A DNA stretch of 64,000 bases from Chryseobacterium sp. (GCA_027492795.1 JAPUEB010000025.1:1-64000); one strand, 5' to 3'. Positions 26,401 to 33,721 are shown, numbered from the stretch's first letter. The notes: generated from the sequence alone by a model not told the origin. Numbers and translations: made by a program.

Positions 26401-26931
26401 GCTCTGGAAGCTGTAAAAACGATGAAATCTGTTTCCAGTTTGAAAGTTCAGGGAATGGATATGGTAATCACCACTTTGCAAATGAGCCCTAACAAAATGA
26501 AAATGACGCAAAGCATGATGGGACAAGATATGGGAACCACAGTTTTTGATGGCGAAAAAGGTTATGCTTCACAAATGGGGCAAAAAGTGGATTTCACGGC
26601 AGAACAAATAACCGCAATGAAAAAGAAAAGAATTTTCGATGCGCTTTCGATGAATGCAGCCGATTATAAATCTGTAGAAAAAGCAACAGAAAACGGAAAA
26701 AGTTATTATGTTCTAAATTCAGCAGAAGGAAAATCCTATTTCGATGCAGCAACCGGATTATTGTACAAAGGAAATGCAGAAATGGGCGAAATGAAGGTTT
26801 TGGAATATAAAACTTTCGACGGAATAAAAGTTCCTGTAAAGATGGAAGTTTCAGCTATGGGACAAAATCTGGAAATGAATATCACCGATGTTGTCTTCAA
26901 TAAAGGAGTTACCGAAGCAGATTTTAAATAA
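23443..26931 (+). CDS. Exported M16 (insulinase-like) metallopeptidase with C-terminal LolA-like domain
   Basis: 1162 residues with signal peptide (cleavage near NAFAQ). Zinc motif HFMEH: H74, E77, H78, with the downstream Glu in the helix INKERGVVLEELR. Two M16 peptidase halves follow, the second inactive type, up to about residue 930. An Ala/Val/Thr-rich linker then leads to about 200 residues (QVIDKYVAALGGKSALEAVK ... FDAATGLLYKG ... LEMNITDVVFNKG) with the beta-rich pattern of outer-membrane-lipoprotein-sorting (LolA/LolB-like) proteins. Predicted periplasmic oligopeptidase; the role of the extra domain is unknown. Confidence 0.88.
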   Translation: MKKLLFSFALVFLMVANAFAQNIPVDPSVKIGTLPNGMKYYIKKNVKPEKKVELRLAINAGSILEDENQLGLAHFMEHMNFNGTKNFPGNKLVDALESVGIKFGQHLNAYTSFEETVYMLPVPLDKPGNLDLGLKVMEDWAFNALLTDEEINKERGVVLEELRLGLGADKRMMDKWLPKMMYNSQYAKRLPIGKKDILENFKPDVLRKFHKDWYRPDLMALVVVGDINVDEIEQKIKANFGKYKNPASPRARTVFDLPNHKETLVSIENDPDATSSRVQFVMKDTQNYTPDVTVADYNKSIVDNVVFTMINNRFNDLVESNNPPFTFGYVYHGGTWGRTKEAFQGMAMTKDGGQMDALKVLMEEVERAKRFGFTQSELERAKTEILSGYEDSYNNRDKTESSRLVGEYVNNFLESEAIPGITWEYEQNKKFLPTVTLDQTNGILKNYVKDDSRVIVITGPKKETIKYPTEADVLKVFDDVKVAKLEPLQEKVAIANLVKPFKSTGSIVKTETDPKLGTTTLTLSNGAKVTYKKTDFKDDEIVFTARSLGGSSLISDADILKTQHAFAALAEAGVNGFTQNDVTRYLAGKQVSVNPMISSLFEGFSGKSSKKDFGTMMELVYAYFTGLNNDPASFNAFRTKQSAFLDNMLSNPQFYFMNEHAKFMNDKNPRFTNIIPLKEDWDKTDYNKAYNIYKEKFANAGNFHFYFVGNIDDNAMKQMATQYLASLPTTGKTTTFKDSGYRQKKGEINRTYKKGKDPKSMVQINWSGEAPYNEKEDLALRALGGVVKIKLTEQLREQAGGVYTTSANGGMSRVPYNSYYFSMQFPCGPENADKLTKLALGEVQKVISKGAEQKDLDKYKEGEFNDYKTRMKDNNFWLSNLAQPQIDGRDKYGILNFESKIKEITLKDLQDVAKKYLSKDKVIATLMPEDGWEAAAKKDAATTPATTSANVAAVSAVPVAVSAAATPNLTAQQVIDKYVAALGGKSALEAVKTMKSVSSLKVQGMDMVITTLQMSPNKMKMTQSMMGQDMGTTVFDGEKGYASQMGQKVDFTAEQITAMKKKRIFDALSMNAADYKSVEKATENGKSYYVLNSAEGKSYFDAATGLLYKGNAEMGEMKVLEYKTFDGIKVPVKMEVSAMGQNLEMNITDVVFNKGVTEADFK

Positions 26932-26951
26932 AAATTTTCTTCTAAATAAAG

Positions 26952-26985
26952 AATTCCGGTGATTTTTTCACCGGAATTTTTTTAT
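26952..26985. terminator. Bidirectional terminator between M16 and mgtC
   Basis: AATTCCGGTGA / TCACCGGAATT, 11-bp perfect stem with a T5 loop and T-runs in both directions, located between two convergent stop codons. Confidence 0.9.
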
Positions 26986-27635
26986 TGATACGTAAAACTG
27001 ATTAAATCTTTATGATGAATAAGGTAAAGCTCCAGCTCTTTGTGCTGTTGCGGGCTTACGCTGATATCGAAAGTTAAAAAAACTTCCGAATTTGTTTTTT
27101 TGAACCTAATTTCTACCAAAGAATTGGTGAGTTTTGAAAGTTCGGAGATAATTTCCTCTTTTTTTACCGCTTTGCTTTGATCCATTTTTATGGATAAAAT
27201 ACGGTTGTTTTTATGCTTTGATTCCAGCATAGAATTGATCATTTTGGATGCGTAAATAATCAAAAGACTGCCGATAAGAAAGGTAAGCGCAAGATAGAAA
27301 TATCCGAAACCTATCGACATCCCAATTGCTGCAGCTATCCAAATAACGCCTGCTGTGGTTAATCCGTACACATTAAAACCTTCCTTGAAAATAACGCCAG
27401 CTCCCAAAAAACCAATACCGGTAATAATATTGGCGGCAATTCTCCCCGGATCATTGGTTCCCGTTCCTATTTTTAAAGAAATAATGGTGAAAAGTGCCGA
27501 ACCAAGGCAAATTATCGTAATCGTTTTTATTCCGGCAGATTTGTCTTTTAATTCCCGTTCCAAGCCCAAAACCAAACCTGCAACTATCGCCGCACCAGCT
27601 TTATATAAATCTAAATTTTCCCAATGTTCCAGCAT
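26982..27635 (-). CDS. MgtC/SapB family membrane protein
   Basis: 217 residues. Four to five transmembrane helices in the first about 135 residues with the family motifs AGLVLGLERELKDKSAGIKT, GSALFTIIS and AANIITGIGFLGAGVIF, followed by a soluble ACT-like C-terminal domain (about 140-217). MgtC proteins modulate membrane energetics and Mg2+-limitation survival by acting on ATP synthase; the role in this organism is not shown by context. Confidence 0.9.
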   Translation of the reverse strand: MLEHWENLDLYKAGAAIVAGLVLGLERELKDKSAGIKTITIICLGSALFTIISLKIGTGTNDPGRIAANIITGIGFLGAGVIFKEGFNVYGLTTAGVIWIAAAIGMSIGFGYFYLALTFLIGSLLIIYASKMINSMLESKHKNNRILSIKMDQSKAVKKEEIISELSKLTNSLVEIRFKKTNSEVFLTFDISVSPQQHKELELYLIHHKDLISFTYQ

Positions 27636-27718
27636 AATGGTAAATATTTCCTCCGAAAATAAGAAATATTAACCAAATATGAACGGAATATTAATTGAAT
27701 GTTAACAATATTGAGTGG

Positions 27719-28303
27719 TTACGAACCAAATTCTCTTTCATATTCTTCGGCTGCTTCACACAAAGTTTTGTAAAAATCTTCGCCGTATTTCCTTATCAAA
27801 GGAGTTTTTAGGAATTTGTAAATCGGAACTTGCAATTCCTTTCCGAGCGCACAAGCATCGCTGCAAATAGGCCAAACGTGGTAATTTAAAGCCGTAAAAG
27901 TAGAATATTCGTTCACACGAATTGGGTAAAGATGGCAGGAAATCGGTTTTTGCCAATCTACAGCGCCGTCTTCATAAGCTTTTTCGATGCCGCATTTCGT
28001 GATGCCTTTTTCATCGAAAATTACGTAAGCACATTCTTCACCATTCACCATCGGAGTTACAAAATCGCCATCCAAAGGATCCACCGTCCAAGTTCCCTGT
28101 TCTTCCAAAGCTTTTACACCTTCCGGACGAAGATAAGGCTTCACTTTTTCAAAAATATCCTCCAAAATTTTGGTTTCCTCTCTTTCCAAAGGTGCTCCTA
28201 CATCGCCTTCTACGCAACAAGCCCCTTTGCATTTGGAAAGGTTGCACACAAATTCTTTTTCAAAAATATCTTCGGAGATGAGTTTATTATCAATTTGAAT
28301 CAT
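27719..28303 (-). CDS. DUF3109 cysteine-rich protein
   Basis: 194 residues. N-terminal Cys cluster CNLSKCKGACC, later GITKCG, ISCHLYP and ICSDAC, so there are at least eight Cys that could bind zinc or an iron-sulfur cluster, as in YkgJ-like proteins. No signal peptide, therefore cytoplasmic. The stop is 84 bp beyond the mgtC start and the upstream gene on the same strand is DUF6427 (18 bp apart), which suggests co-transcription with that gene. Function unknown. Confidence 0.87.
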   Translation of the reverse strand: MIQIDNKLISEDIFEKEFVCNLSKCKGACCVEGDVGAPLEREETKILEDIFEKVKPYLRPEGVKALEEQGTWTVDPLDGDFVTPMVNGEECAYVIFDEKGITKCGIEKAYEDGAVDWQKPISCHLYPIRVNEYSTFTALNYHVWPICSDACALGKELQVPIYKFLKTPLIRKYGEDFYKTLCEAAEEYEREFGS

Positions 28304-28320
28304 TTAGCTAAAAATAGAGA

Positions 28321-29217
28321 TTAAAAATAAGCAGAAGCTTTAAATAAAATTAAGCTCGCAAGAATTAACCACAAACCAAGCTCCTTTTGCCAATATTTTT
28401 TGGCGAAACGAAGCACTCTTGTAAGAATTACACTCGCAGGAAGAGCCAAAAGCATCAAGAATTCAAAGTTTTTTCCCATGTACAGAATTATTGTGATAAG
28501 CTGCGCGAGGAAAAATATCAACAAAAAAGTATATTTGTATCTACTTATTGGGCTTTTTTTATTGTAATTCGCAAAATGGTCAAATACCGCAACCACCAAA
28601 AGCAAAAACACCGGAGCCAAATAAAGAAGCTGATGATACTCAGTATTTATTTTCAAATTCGTGAAAGGAAAATAGGCTTCGTTCCAGCTCTGATAATTGA
28701 TAAAATACATTATCGAAAAGTAACTCGTAAATATCAAAAGCATGCCAAAAAGCAGCCGGAAAATATGGAGCGCAATACGTTCTGAAGTAGCAAATACGTG
28801 CAGAATCACAAATGCCGCCATTGGCCAAGTTGCGGGTAGAAATATATAGTTAATCGCCAAAATTGCACCCACCAAAACATAAGATTTTTTCTTAAAATCT
28901 TCATCCGTACTCGTTAAAACCAACACCAAAAAAGAATTGGTAAACAGTGCCACCGCAATTCCAATATCCAAATGACCCGAATAAAAAGCGAAAATAAAAA
29001 AACTGTACAGAAAAAGGGGAACATGGGTTTGATATGTAAGCCCAATTGCATTAAAACAAAAATATCCCAAAGCAATTCCCGCAAAAGTAATAACCGCAGA
29101 AATTGTTTCTAACGTATTAAAATCTAATATATTAAATGCTATTACAAAGACCAGCAAAAAACCAATATAAATAGGAATCGAAAAAATATTGCTTTCTTTT
29201 GAAAGTAATTTAAACAT
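28321..29217 (-). CDS. DUF6427 multi-pass membrane protein
   Basis: 298 residues made of about nine to ten hydrophobic helices separated by short loops, matching the flavobacterial DUF6427 family (start MFKLLSKESNIFSIPIYIGF). Divergent from the small DUF6341 gene, a neighbourhood repeatedly seen in this class. No catalytic motif is visible, so a transport or envelope role is only a guess. Confidence 0.85.
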   Translation of the reverse strand: MFKLLSKESNIFSIPIYIGFLLVFVIAFNILDFNTLETISAVITFAGIALGYFCFNAIGLTYQTHVPLFLYSFFIFAFYSGHLDIGIAVALFTNSFLVLVLTSTDEDFKKKSYVLVGAILAINYIFLPATWPMAAFVILHVFATSERIALHIFRLLFGMLLIFTSYFSIMYFINYQSWNEAYFPFTNLKINTEYHQLLYLAPVFLLLVVAVFDHFANYNKKSPISRYKYTFLLIFFLAQLITIILYMGKNFEFLMLLALPASVILTRVLRFAKKYWQKELGLWLILASLILFKASAYF

Positions 29218-29223
29218 TTTTCT

Positions 29224-29231
29224 TAAATTTG
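29224..29231 (+). promoter_or_regulatory. Candidate -7 element (TAAATTTG) for the DUF6341 gene
   Basis: Exact TAnnTTTG match with a TTTG 22 bp upstream (29198-29201). It lies within the 42-bp divergent gap and partly inside the first codons of the DUF6427 gene. Confidence 0.4.
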
Positions 29232-29259
29232 TGCAAAGTTAATTTAAAAAAGGAAAATA

Positions 29260-29490
29260 ATGACGTCTTTCTTTCTCTTCTTAAGCAGTGTTTTCAAATG
29301 GAGCTTTGGTTTTTTTGATTTCGCAGGAAACTTGGTGAATTGGATTTTGTTCATCGTATCGTGTGTACTTTTTGTGTACTGGTGTTACGAGTTGGTAACG
29401 GTTCTTGGCAATAATAAGGACAAGGATTACACATCACCTTCAAAGGAGATTCGTCCCTATTACGATCCGAAAATTTACAAGAAAGGTTAA
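29260..29490 (+). CDS. DUF6341 small membrane protein
   Basis: 76 residues with two hydrophobic helices (about 2-16 and 25-46) and a charged tail ending RPYYDPKIYKKG, the family hallmark. It is divergent from DUF6427 and followed by a strong terminator. Function unknown. Confidence 0.82.
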   Translation: MTSFFLFLSSVFKWSFGFFDFAGNLVNWILFIVSCVLFVYWCYELVTVLGNNKDKDYTSPSKEIRPYYDPKIYKKG

Positions 29491-29510
29491 ATAATTAGAT
29501 TATAAATAAA

Positions 29511-29545
29511 AAACCCGTTTTTTTCCAAAGCGGGTTTTTTTTATT
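29511..29545 (+). terminator. Rho-independent terminator
   Basis: AAACCCG / CGGGTTT stem with 13-nt loop and a long T-run, 20 bp after the DUF6341 stop. Confidence 0.85.
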
Positions 29546-29682
29546 TTGAATAAAGCGTTTGTAAAATTGATTAATGTAGATAGAATCGGGCTTTAGCCGA
29601 AACTTATGGTAAAGAATTTTCAAAAATCTTGTATTATGGCACTTTTTCTATATTAATTCAATGCCTAATTCAAATCATTTTT

Positions 29683-30126
29683 TTATTGTTTTTCGTGGCA
29701 AGGAATTACCAAAACCGGTATCGGCGAAGTTTTCGTTAAATCTTTCGTAAGACTTCCTACAAAAACATCATAAATACCGCTTCTTCCGTGGGATCCCATT
29801 ACAATGTAAGATGCTTTTTTCTCTTCAGCATATTCCAAAATAATTTCCTTTGCCGCTCCTTGTTTTAACTGATGCTCACAATCAATCCCTTGAGAAATAA
29901 TTCGTTGCTGTAAATTGTTCAGTTGCAATAGCTCTGCCTTAATTTCGTTTTCTTCCACTTCCGGAAAATACTGAAAGCCGGCGTCTCCCAGTACAAATCC
30001 AACATCTGAAGGAGCAACATGTATCAAATGAATTTTCCCATTGGTTACTTTTGCAAAATCAATGGCACCCTGTATCAATTTTTCTGTAGAATCTGAAAAA
30101 TCTACCGGTAAAACAATATGTGTCAT
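29683..30126 (-). CDS. Universal stress protein, ATP-binding type
   Basis: 147 residues. Single UspA domain with LPVDFSDSTEKLIQGAIDFA at the N-terminus and the ATP-binding motif G-2x-G-9x-G-S/T seen as GSHGRSGIYDVFVGSLT near the C-terminus. Cytoplasmic stress-response protein, probably dimeric. Monocistronic. The region between its stop and the terminator at 29511 holds no gene. Confidence 0.93.
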   Translation of the reverse strand: MTHIVLPVDFSDSTEKLIQGAIDFAKVTNGKIHLIHVAPSDVGFVLGDAGFQYFPEVEENEIKAELLQLNNLQQRIISQGIDCEHQLKQGAAKEIILEYAEEKKASYIVMGSHGRSGIYDVFVGSLTKDLTKTSPIPVLVIPCHEKQ

Positions 30127-30203
30127 AGCTGTAAAATTTTATGTTCCTTAAAGTTAAGGATTTTTTTTTGAGAAAAAAAACGGATGCATGAGAAAAATAT
30201 TTT

Positions 30204-30294
30204 GTAGCCGGGAACCTGCTCTCCGCTGTATCTTTTTGCTCGTCGTGCCTCCTCACAAAAAGGATGTCGCTGCGATCAGGGCTAGTTACGGGCA
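30204..30294. repeat. Interspersed Bacteroidota-type intergenic repeat
   Basis: GC-richer block with imperfect dyad symmetry: AGCCGGGAACCTGCTCTCCGC at one side and ATCAGGGCTAGTTACGGGC at the other, with an internal stem ATCTTTTTG / CAAAAAGGAT (30230-30238, 30256-30265). From memory, similar blocks recur between genes in many flavobacterial genomes. No ORF. Confidence 0.5.
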
Positions 30295-30339
30295 GATTTC
30301 AAAAGAAAATTTCTGAAAAAATCAAAACTTCCCATCAAA

Positions 30340-30474
30340 AACTCACCAAATCATCTCTTCAAACATCTCATCAACAATCAGCTCATCACCACATCAACAA
30401 TCAACAAATCATCAGCAAATCATCACATCAATCATCAGCAAATCATCACATCAACCCATCAGCAAATCAACCCA
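30340..30474. repeat. Low-complexity CATCA-rich repeat
   Basis: About 135 bp built from CATCA/CAACA words, including two exact 23-bp tandem copies (30407-30429 and 30430-30452). It lies just after the stop of the FAH-family gene on the minus strand. Confidence 0.75.
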
Positions 30475-31080
30475 TCACAACACCCTCAAAGAAAAAACTC
30501 TTTCCCTTTCCAGAAAAGCTTCCAGTACATCATTTTCCTCCACTTTTCCCACACCTTTCGGAGTTCCTGTGAAAATTAAATCACCAACTCGAAGCGTAAA
30601 ATATTGGGAAACAAAAGCAATAATATCGTCAAAACCAAACATCATATCTTTCGTATTTCCGTTCTGAACTTCTTGTTTGTTTTTTAGCAAAGAAAAATTC
30701 AAATTATTCATATCAAAATTTTCTTTTTTTAAAAATAGAGAAACCACAGCGCTTCCATCAAAACCTTTTGCCAATTCCCACGGCAAACCCTTGCTTTTCA
30801 GTTCGCTCTGCAAATCTCTCGCGGTGAAATCTATACCCAAACCAATTTCATCAAAATGTTTGTTGGCATTTTCTTTTTGGATGTATTTTCCGCCTTTAGA
30901 AACCTTCAGCACCACTTCCAGTTCATAATGAACGTCGTTTGAAAATTCAGGAATGTAGAAATCATTTCCTTTCAAAATTGCAGTGTCGGGTTTCATAAAA
31001 ATCACGGGTTTTTCTGGAACTTCATTGCCCAATTCCTTTGCGTGATCTACATAATTTCTTCCGATACAGATGATTTTCAT
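30475..31080 (-). CDS. Fumarylacetoacetate hydrolase (FAH) family protein
   Basis: 201 residues, the short FAHD1/YcgM-like form that hydrolyses or decarboxylates acylpyruvates or oxaloacetate using a divalent metal. Family pattern: IGRNYVDHAKELGNEVPEKPV at the start, metal-binding E residues in VHYELEVVL, D in GLGIDFTARDLQ, and the closing GDLIFTGTPKGVG. Cytoplasmic. The region before its start holds a 10-bp tandem array. Confidence 0.92.
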   Translation of the reverse strand: MKIICIGRNYVDHAKELGNEVPEKPVIFMKPDTAILKGNDFYIPEFSNDVHYELEVVLKVSKGGKYIQKENANKHFDEIGLGIDFTARDLQSELKSKGLPWELAKGFDGSAVVSLFLKKENFDMNNLNFSLLKNKQEVQNGNTKDMMFGFDDIIAFVSQYFTLRVGDLIFTGTPKGVGKVEENDVLEAFLERERVFSLRVL

Positions 31081-31089
31081 AAAAAAATT

Positions 31090-31169
31090 GTTTCAGATAG
31101 TTTGACGTTGTTTGAATTAGTTTGAAATAGTTTGAGTTTGTTTGATGTCGTTTGAAAAAGTTTAAAGCG
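31090..31169. repeat. Helically phased 10-bp tandem repeat (GTTTGAnnnn)
   Basis: Eight consecutive 10-bp units: GTTTC once, GTTTGA six times and GTTTAA once, each followed by variable bases. It begins 10 bp before the start codon of the FAH-family gene on the minus strand, that is, in its promoter/leader. Confidence 0.9.
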
Positions 31170-31222
31170 TTTTTATTTCACCAAAAAAAAAATCAACATT
31201 ATAAAAACTTTTTTAAAAACTT

Positions 31223-31299
31223 TCTTCCGTCTTCGGTCTTCGGTCTTCGGTCTTCGGACTTCGGACACCCATCTTCCATCTTCCATCTTCCATCTTCCT
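31223..31299. repeat. Heptad tandem repeat (TCTTCGG / TCTTCCA)
   Basis: Eleven units in one 7-bp register: TCTTCCG, TCTTCGG four times, ACTTCGG, ACACCCA, TCTTCCA three times, TCTTCCT. The array runs into the stop codon of the DUF2007 gene. Confidence 0.9.
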
Positions 31300-31717
31300 A
31301 CCTCTTAAACTCGTTCCCGCAATAATAACAGTGAAAAATACTGCTCGGAACTTTCGCGGGAATCATGAAAATGAGCAGACTTATTCCAAACAATCCACCC
31401 GGATTTTCGTCACGGTAAATATGGTTGGAGCCGCATCTTGGACAAACAAAATCAAACTCCGGATTTTCGATGGTGCGTTCTACCTCCAAAGCAAAATCTT
31501 CATTGGAAAATTCTTCTAAAACCTTTTTTGCTTCTTCCAGATTTTCTTCGAAAACCTGTAGCTGAATTCCGCCAATAGCCTGTGAAAGCAGCCAATCGCT
31601 TTGCACGGTTTGTTCGTTCGCAATCCAGCTCTCAATGCCGTTTTCCGCCAAAATCTGTTTATCGCGATTCGCTTCAATCGCGTTTTGACAATATTTTATG
31701 CGTACTAGATTAGACAT
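31298..31717 (-). CDS. DUF2007 protein with C-terminal zinc ribbon
   Basis: 139 residues. N-terminal DUF2007 domain (IKYCQNAIEANRDKQILAENGI ... IQLQVFEENLEEAKKVLEEF), a ferredoxin-like fold once called a putative signal-transducing domain. The C-terminal part has CPRCGSNHIY and CYYCGNEF, a four-Cys zinc ribbon, flanking a short hydrophobic stretch (GLFGISLLIFMIP). Cytoplasmic or membrane-associated; function unknown. Confidence 0.8.
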   Translation of the reverse strand: MSNLVRIKYCQNAIEANRDKQILAENGIESWIANEQTVQSDWLLSQAIGGIQLQVFEENLEEAKKVLEEFSNEDFALEVERTIENPEFDFVCPRCGSNHIYRDENPGGLFGISLLIFMIPAKVPSSIFHCYYCGNEFKR

Positions 31718-31776
31718 TTGAAAAAAAAGTAACTTTTTTAAAAACCGACAAGTAATGATTTTAGAAAGCTACAATC

Positions 31777-31812
31777 ATTGCACCAATTGCACCAATTGCA
31801 TCAATTGCACCG
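31777..31812. repeat. 9-bp tandem repeat (ATTGCACCA)
   Basis: Four 9-bp units: ATTGCACCA twice, ATTGCATCA, ATTGCACCG. It lies 4 bp from the stop of the exonuclease gene. Confidence 0.85.
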
Positions 31813-31815
31813 AAT

Positions 31816-32580
31816 CTAAAACTTACTTCTCAACTGAATTCCCGTCAAAATCTTTTTCGTATAAAGCGGGAAATCAGCATTTTGAATCCAGCCATAATAT
31901 CCCAAGTCTTTTTGGAAAACATCTTTAACACGTTGTCCTTTATATTTCCCGAAAGTAAAGATTTCCTTTTGGTCGTCGTCAAAGGCGATGAAACCAGCCA
32001 AATCAGCAAATTTTGCCTGCGAAGAAAATTCGCTTAAGCCTGCAATTTCATTTGGAAGGTCTTCATAGTGGGCAACTTGTGCATTTAAAACATCAAAAGT
32101 CGCATTTACGTCTGCTTCAGCGGAATGGGCGTTTTCCAAATCTTTTTTGCAATAAAATTTGTAGGCGGCGGAAAGCGTTCTGCGTTCCAGCTTGTGGTAA
32201 ATTACCTGAACATCTACCAATTTGAATTTATCCAAATCGAAATCAAAACCTGCGCGAAGAAGCTCTTCTGCCAAAAGTGGAACATCAAAACGATTGGAAT
32301 TGAAGCCGCCCAAATCACAACCCGAAATCATTTCTATAATTTTCGGAGCAATTTCTTTGAATTTTGGCGCGTCTTTTACATCGTCATCCGAAATTCCGTG
32401 GATTGCGCTCGCTTCTTTGGGAATATACATTTCCGGATTTACGAGCCAAGTTTTTGTTTCGCGTGAAGCATCGGGATTTACTTTCAGGATGCAGATTTCT
32501 ACAATTTTGTCTTTTGCGACGTTGATTCCTGTGGTTTCAAGGTCGAAGATGCAGAGTGGTTTATGGAGTTTTAGGTTCAT
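31816..32580 (-). CDS. DnaQ-like 3'-5' exonuclease (DEDDh)
   Basis: 254 residues. Exo I IFDLETTGINVAKDKIVEI (D-x-E), Exo II FNSNRFDVPLLAEEL, Exo III HSAEADVNATFDVL (H and D), so the DEDDh set is complete. The C-terminal part (about 205-254: EIFTFGKYKGQRVKDV ... YYGWIQNADFP) resembles the DUF3820-like module found after bacterial exonuclease domains. Cytoplasmic; a role in DNA proofreading or repair is likely, but it is not attached to a polymerase. Confidence 0.9.
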   Translation of the reverse strand: MNLKLHKPLCIFDLETTGINVAKDKIVEICILKVNPDASRETKTWLVNPEMYIPKEASAIHGISDDDVKDAPKFKEIAPKIIEMISGCDLGGFNSNRFDVPLLAEELLRAGFDFDLDKFKLVDVQVIYHKLERRTLSAAYKFYCKKDLENAHSAEADVNATFDVLNAQVAHYEDLPNEIAGLSEFSSQAKFADLAGFIAFDDDQKEIFTFGKYKGQRVKDVFQKDLGYYGWIQNADFPLYTKKILTGIQLRSKF

Positions 32581-32589
32581 AAAAAATTT

Positions 32590-32662
32590 GAGATTCGAGA
32601 TTCGAGATTTGAGATTCCAATTGCGTTTTAAACAATATCAAATTTCAAACCTCAAATTTCAA
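32590..32662. repeat. Two heptad repeat arrays
   Basis: 32590-32617 is GAGATTC twice, GAGATTT, GAGATTC. 32635-32662 is ATATCAA, ATTTCAA, ACCTCAA, ATTTCAA. Both have a 7-bp period and fill the gap between pssA stop and the exonuclease start. Confidence 0.85.
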
Positions 32663-32663
32663 A

Positions 32664-33413
32664 TCAATTAAGTTGTTTTTGAAAAATTAAAGAAATTAAA
32701 ATATAGTAGATGATTAACAAAGGAATTCCCACGATTCCCAAAATAATTAAAATCAAAATTCCTCCGATTAATAAGGCAAGTTTTGGGTAATTATCCTGTA
32801 ATTTCATCGACTTGAATTTCATTGCAATCATCTTGATGGGCGAAATGAGCAGCCACGAACTTAATAAAGTTAAAAGCAAGAAGAATCCACTTCCAAATTC
32901 AATGTTTGATTCATGCAAAACATTTACAAATTCACTATTATATCCGAAATTTTCATATTCTTGAATTAAAAAATAAATCCCGAAAATCAAAACCGTATTA
33001 CTCGGCGTATTCAGACCTTTAAAATAATATTTCTGTTCCTCATCCAAATTGAAAATCGCCAGTCTTAAACAAGAAAAAAGCGTAATGAAAAGTCCCAAAT
33101 ATTTCAGTTCAAACGGTAAATTCATCCCAAAAACTTCGTTTCCAAAAGGTTCCAACATTTTATACATCGCCAAACCGGGAATAAGCCCAAAACTCACCAT
33201 ATCCGCCAAAGAATCCAGTTGAACTCCCAAATTAGAGTTGGATTTCAAAGCACGCGCAATAAAACCATCAAAAAAATCCAAAACCAAAGAAATGATGATA
33301 CAAATTGCCGTTGTTTTGTAATTTCCTTCTATCAAGGCGATTGCACCGATGCTTCCCGAGAAAAGATTTCCCAAAGTAAGCATATTGGCGAGGTTGTTCC
33401 GTAAGAAATTCAT
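32664..33413 (-). CDS. pssA: CDP-diacylglycerol--serine O-phosphatidyltransferase
   Basis: 249-residue inner-membrane CDP-alcohol phosphotransferase. The signature D-G-x2-A-R-x8-G-x3-D-x3-D is complete: D49, G50, A53, R54, G63, D67, D71, with an extra D46. About six to seven transmembrane helices. Makes phosphatidylserine, the precursor of phosphatidylethanolamine. The N-terminus (NLANMLTLGNLFSG) matches the PssA subgroup rather than PgsA. Confidence 0.88.
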   Translation of the reverse strand: MNFLRNNLANMLTLGNLFSGSIGAIALIEGNYKTTAICIIISLVLDFFDGFIARALKSNSNLGVQLDSLADMVSFGLIPGLAMYKMLEPFGNEVFGMNLPFELKYLGLFITLFSCLRLAIFNLDEEQKYYFKGLNTPSNTVLIFGIYFLIQEYENFGYNSEFVNVLHESNIEFGSGFFLLLTLLSSWLLISPIKMIAMKFKSMKLQDNYPKLALLIGGILILIILGIVGIPLLIIYYILISLIFQKQLN

Positions 33414-33713
33414 GCTGCAAAAATAGGGATTTTTTGTTGGGTGATAGAAGCTTGAACCGGCATTTTTTAAAACGCAAAGAACGCAAGGATTTTTAATTAT
33501 TCCTCACGTTGATACGTTCGCAAAGGCGTTTCACTCAGCAATGAATTGATTTTTCCTGTCCATAAAAAATTAAAAAAGTCGCAGAGCGACGGGATATTGG
33601 TAGAAATAATGCAATGGAATCGCGGAGCGCCAGAGGCGCGAAATCTTGGTTTAAAGAACAAAATCATCAAAAAAAACAAAAACCAACATTATTAACCAAA
33701 TGTTAATTTAATG
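33414..33713. other. Intergenic region with GC-rich mini-hairpins
   Basis: About 300 bp without a gene. Two 5-bp hairpins share the triloop AGA: GTCGC/GCGAC (33578-33590) and GCGCC/GGCGC (33627-33639). A nearby block CGCAAAGGCGTTTCACTC (33520-33538) resembles repeats near 21.6 and 59.1 kb. Confidence 0.55.
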
Positions 33714-33721
33714 TAAATTTG
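33714..33721 (+). promoter_or_regulatory. Candidate -7 element (TAAATTTG)
   Basis: Exact TAnnTTTG match ending 5 bp before the ATG at 33727, implying a very short leader. Confidence 0.4.

Noticed and set aside
30264-30572. 102-codon plus-strand ORF rich in His, Ser and Asn
   Set aside because: It is a translation of the CATCA-rich low-complexity repeat and overlaps the FAH-family gene on the other strand.
31090-31299. Possible CRISPR-like array
   Set aside because: Units are contiguous 10-bp and 7-bp repeats without spacers, and no cas genes are present.
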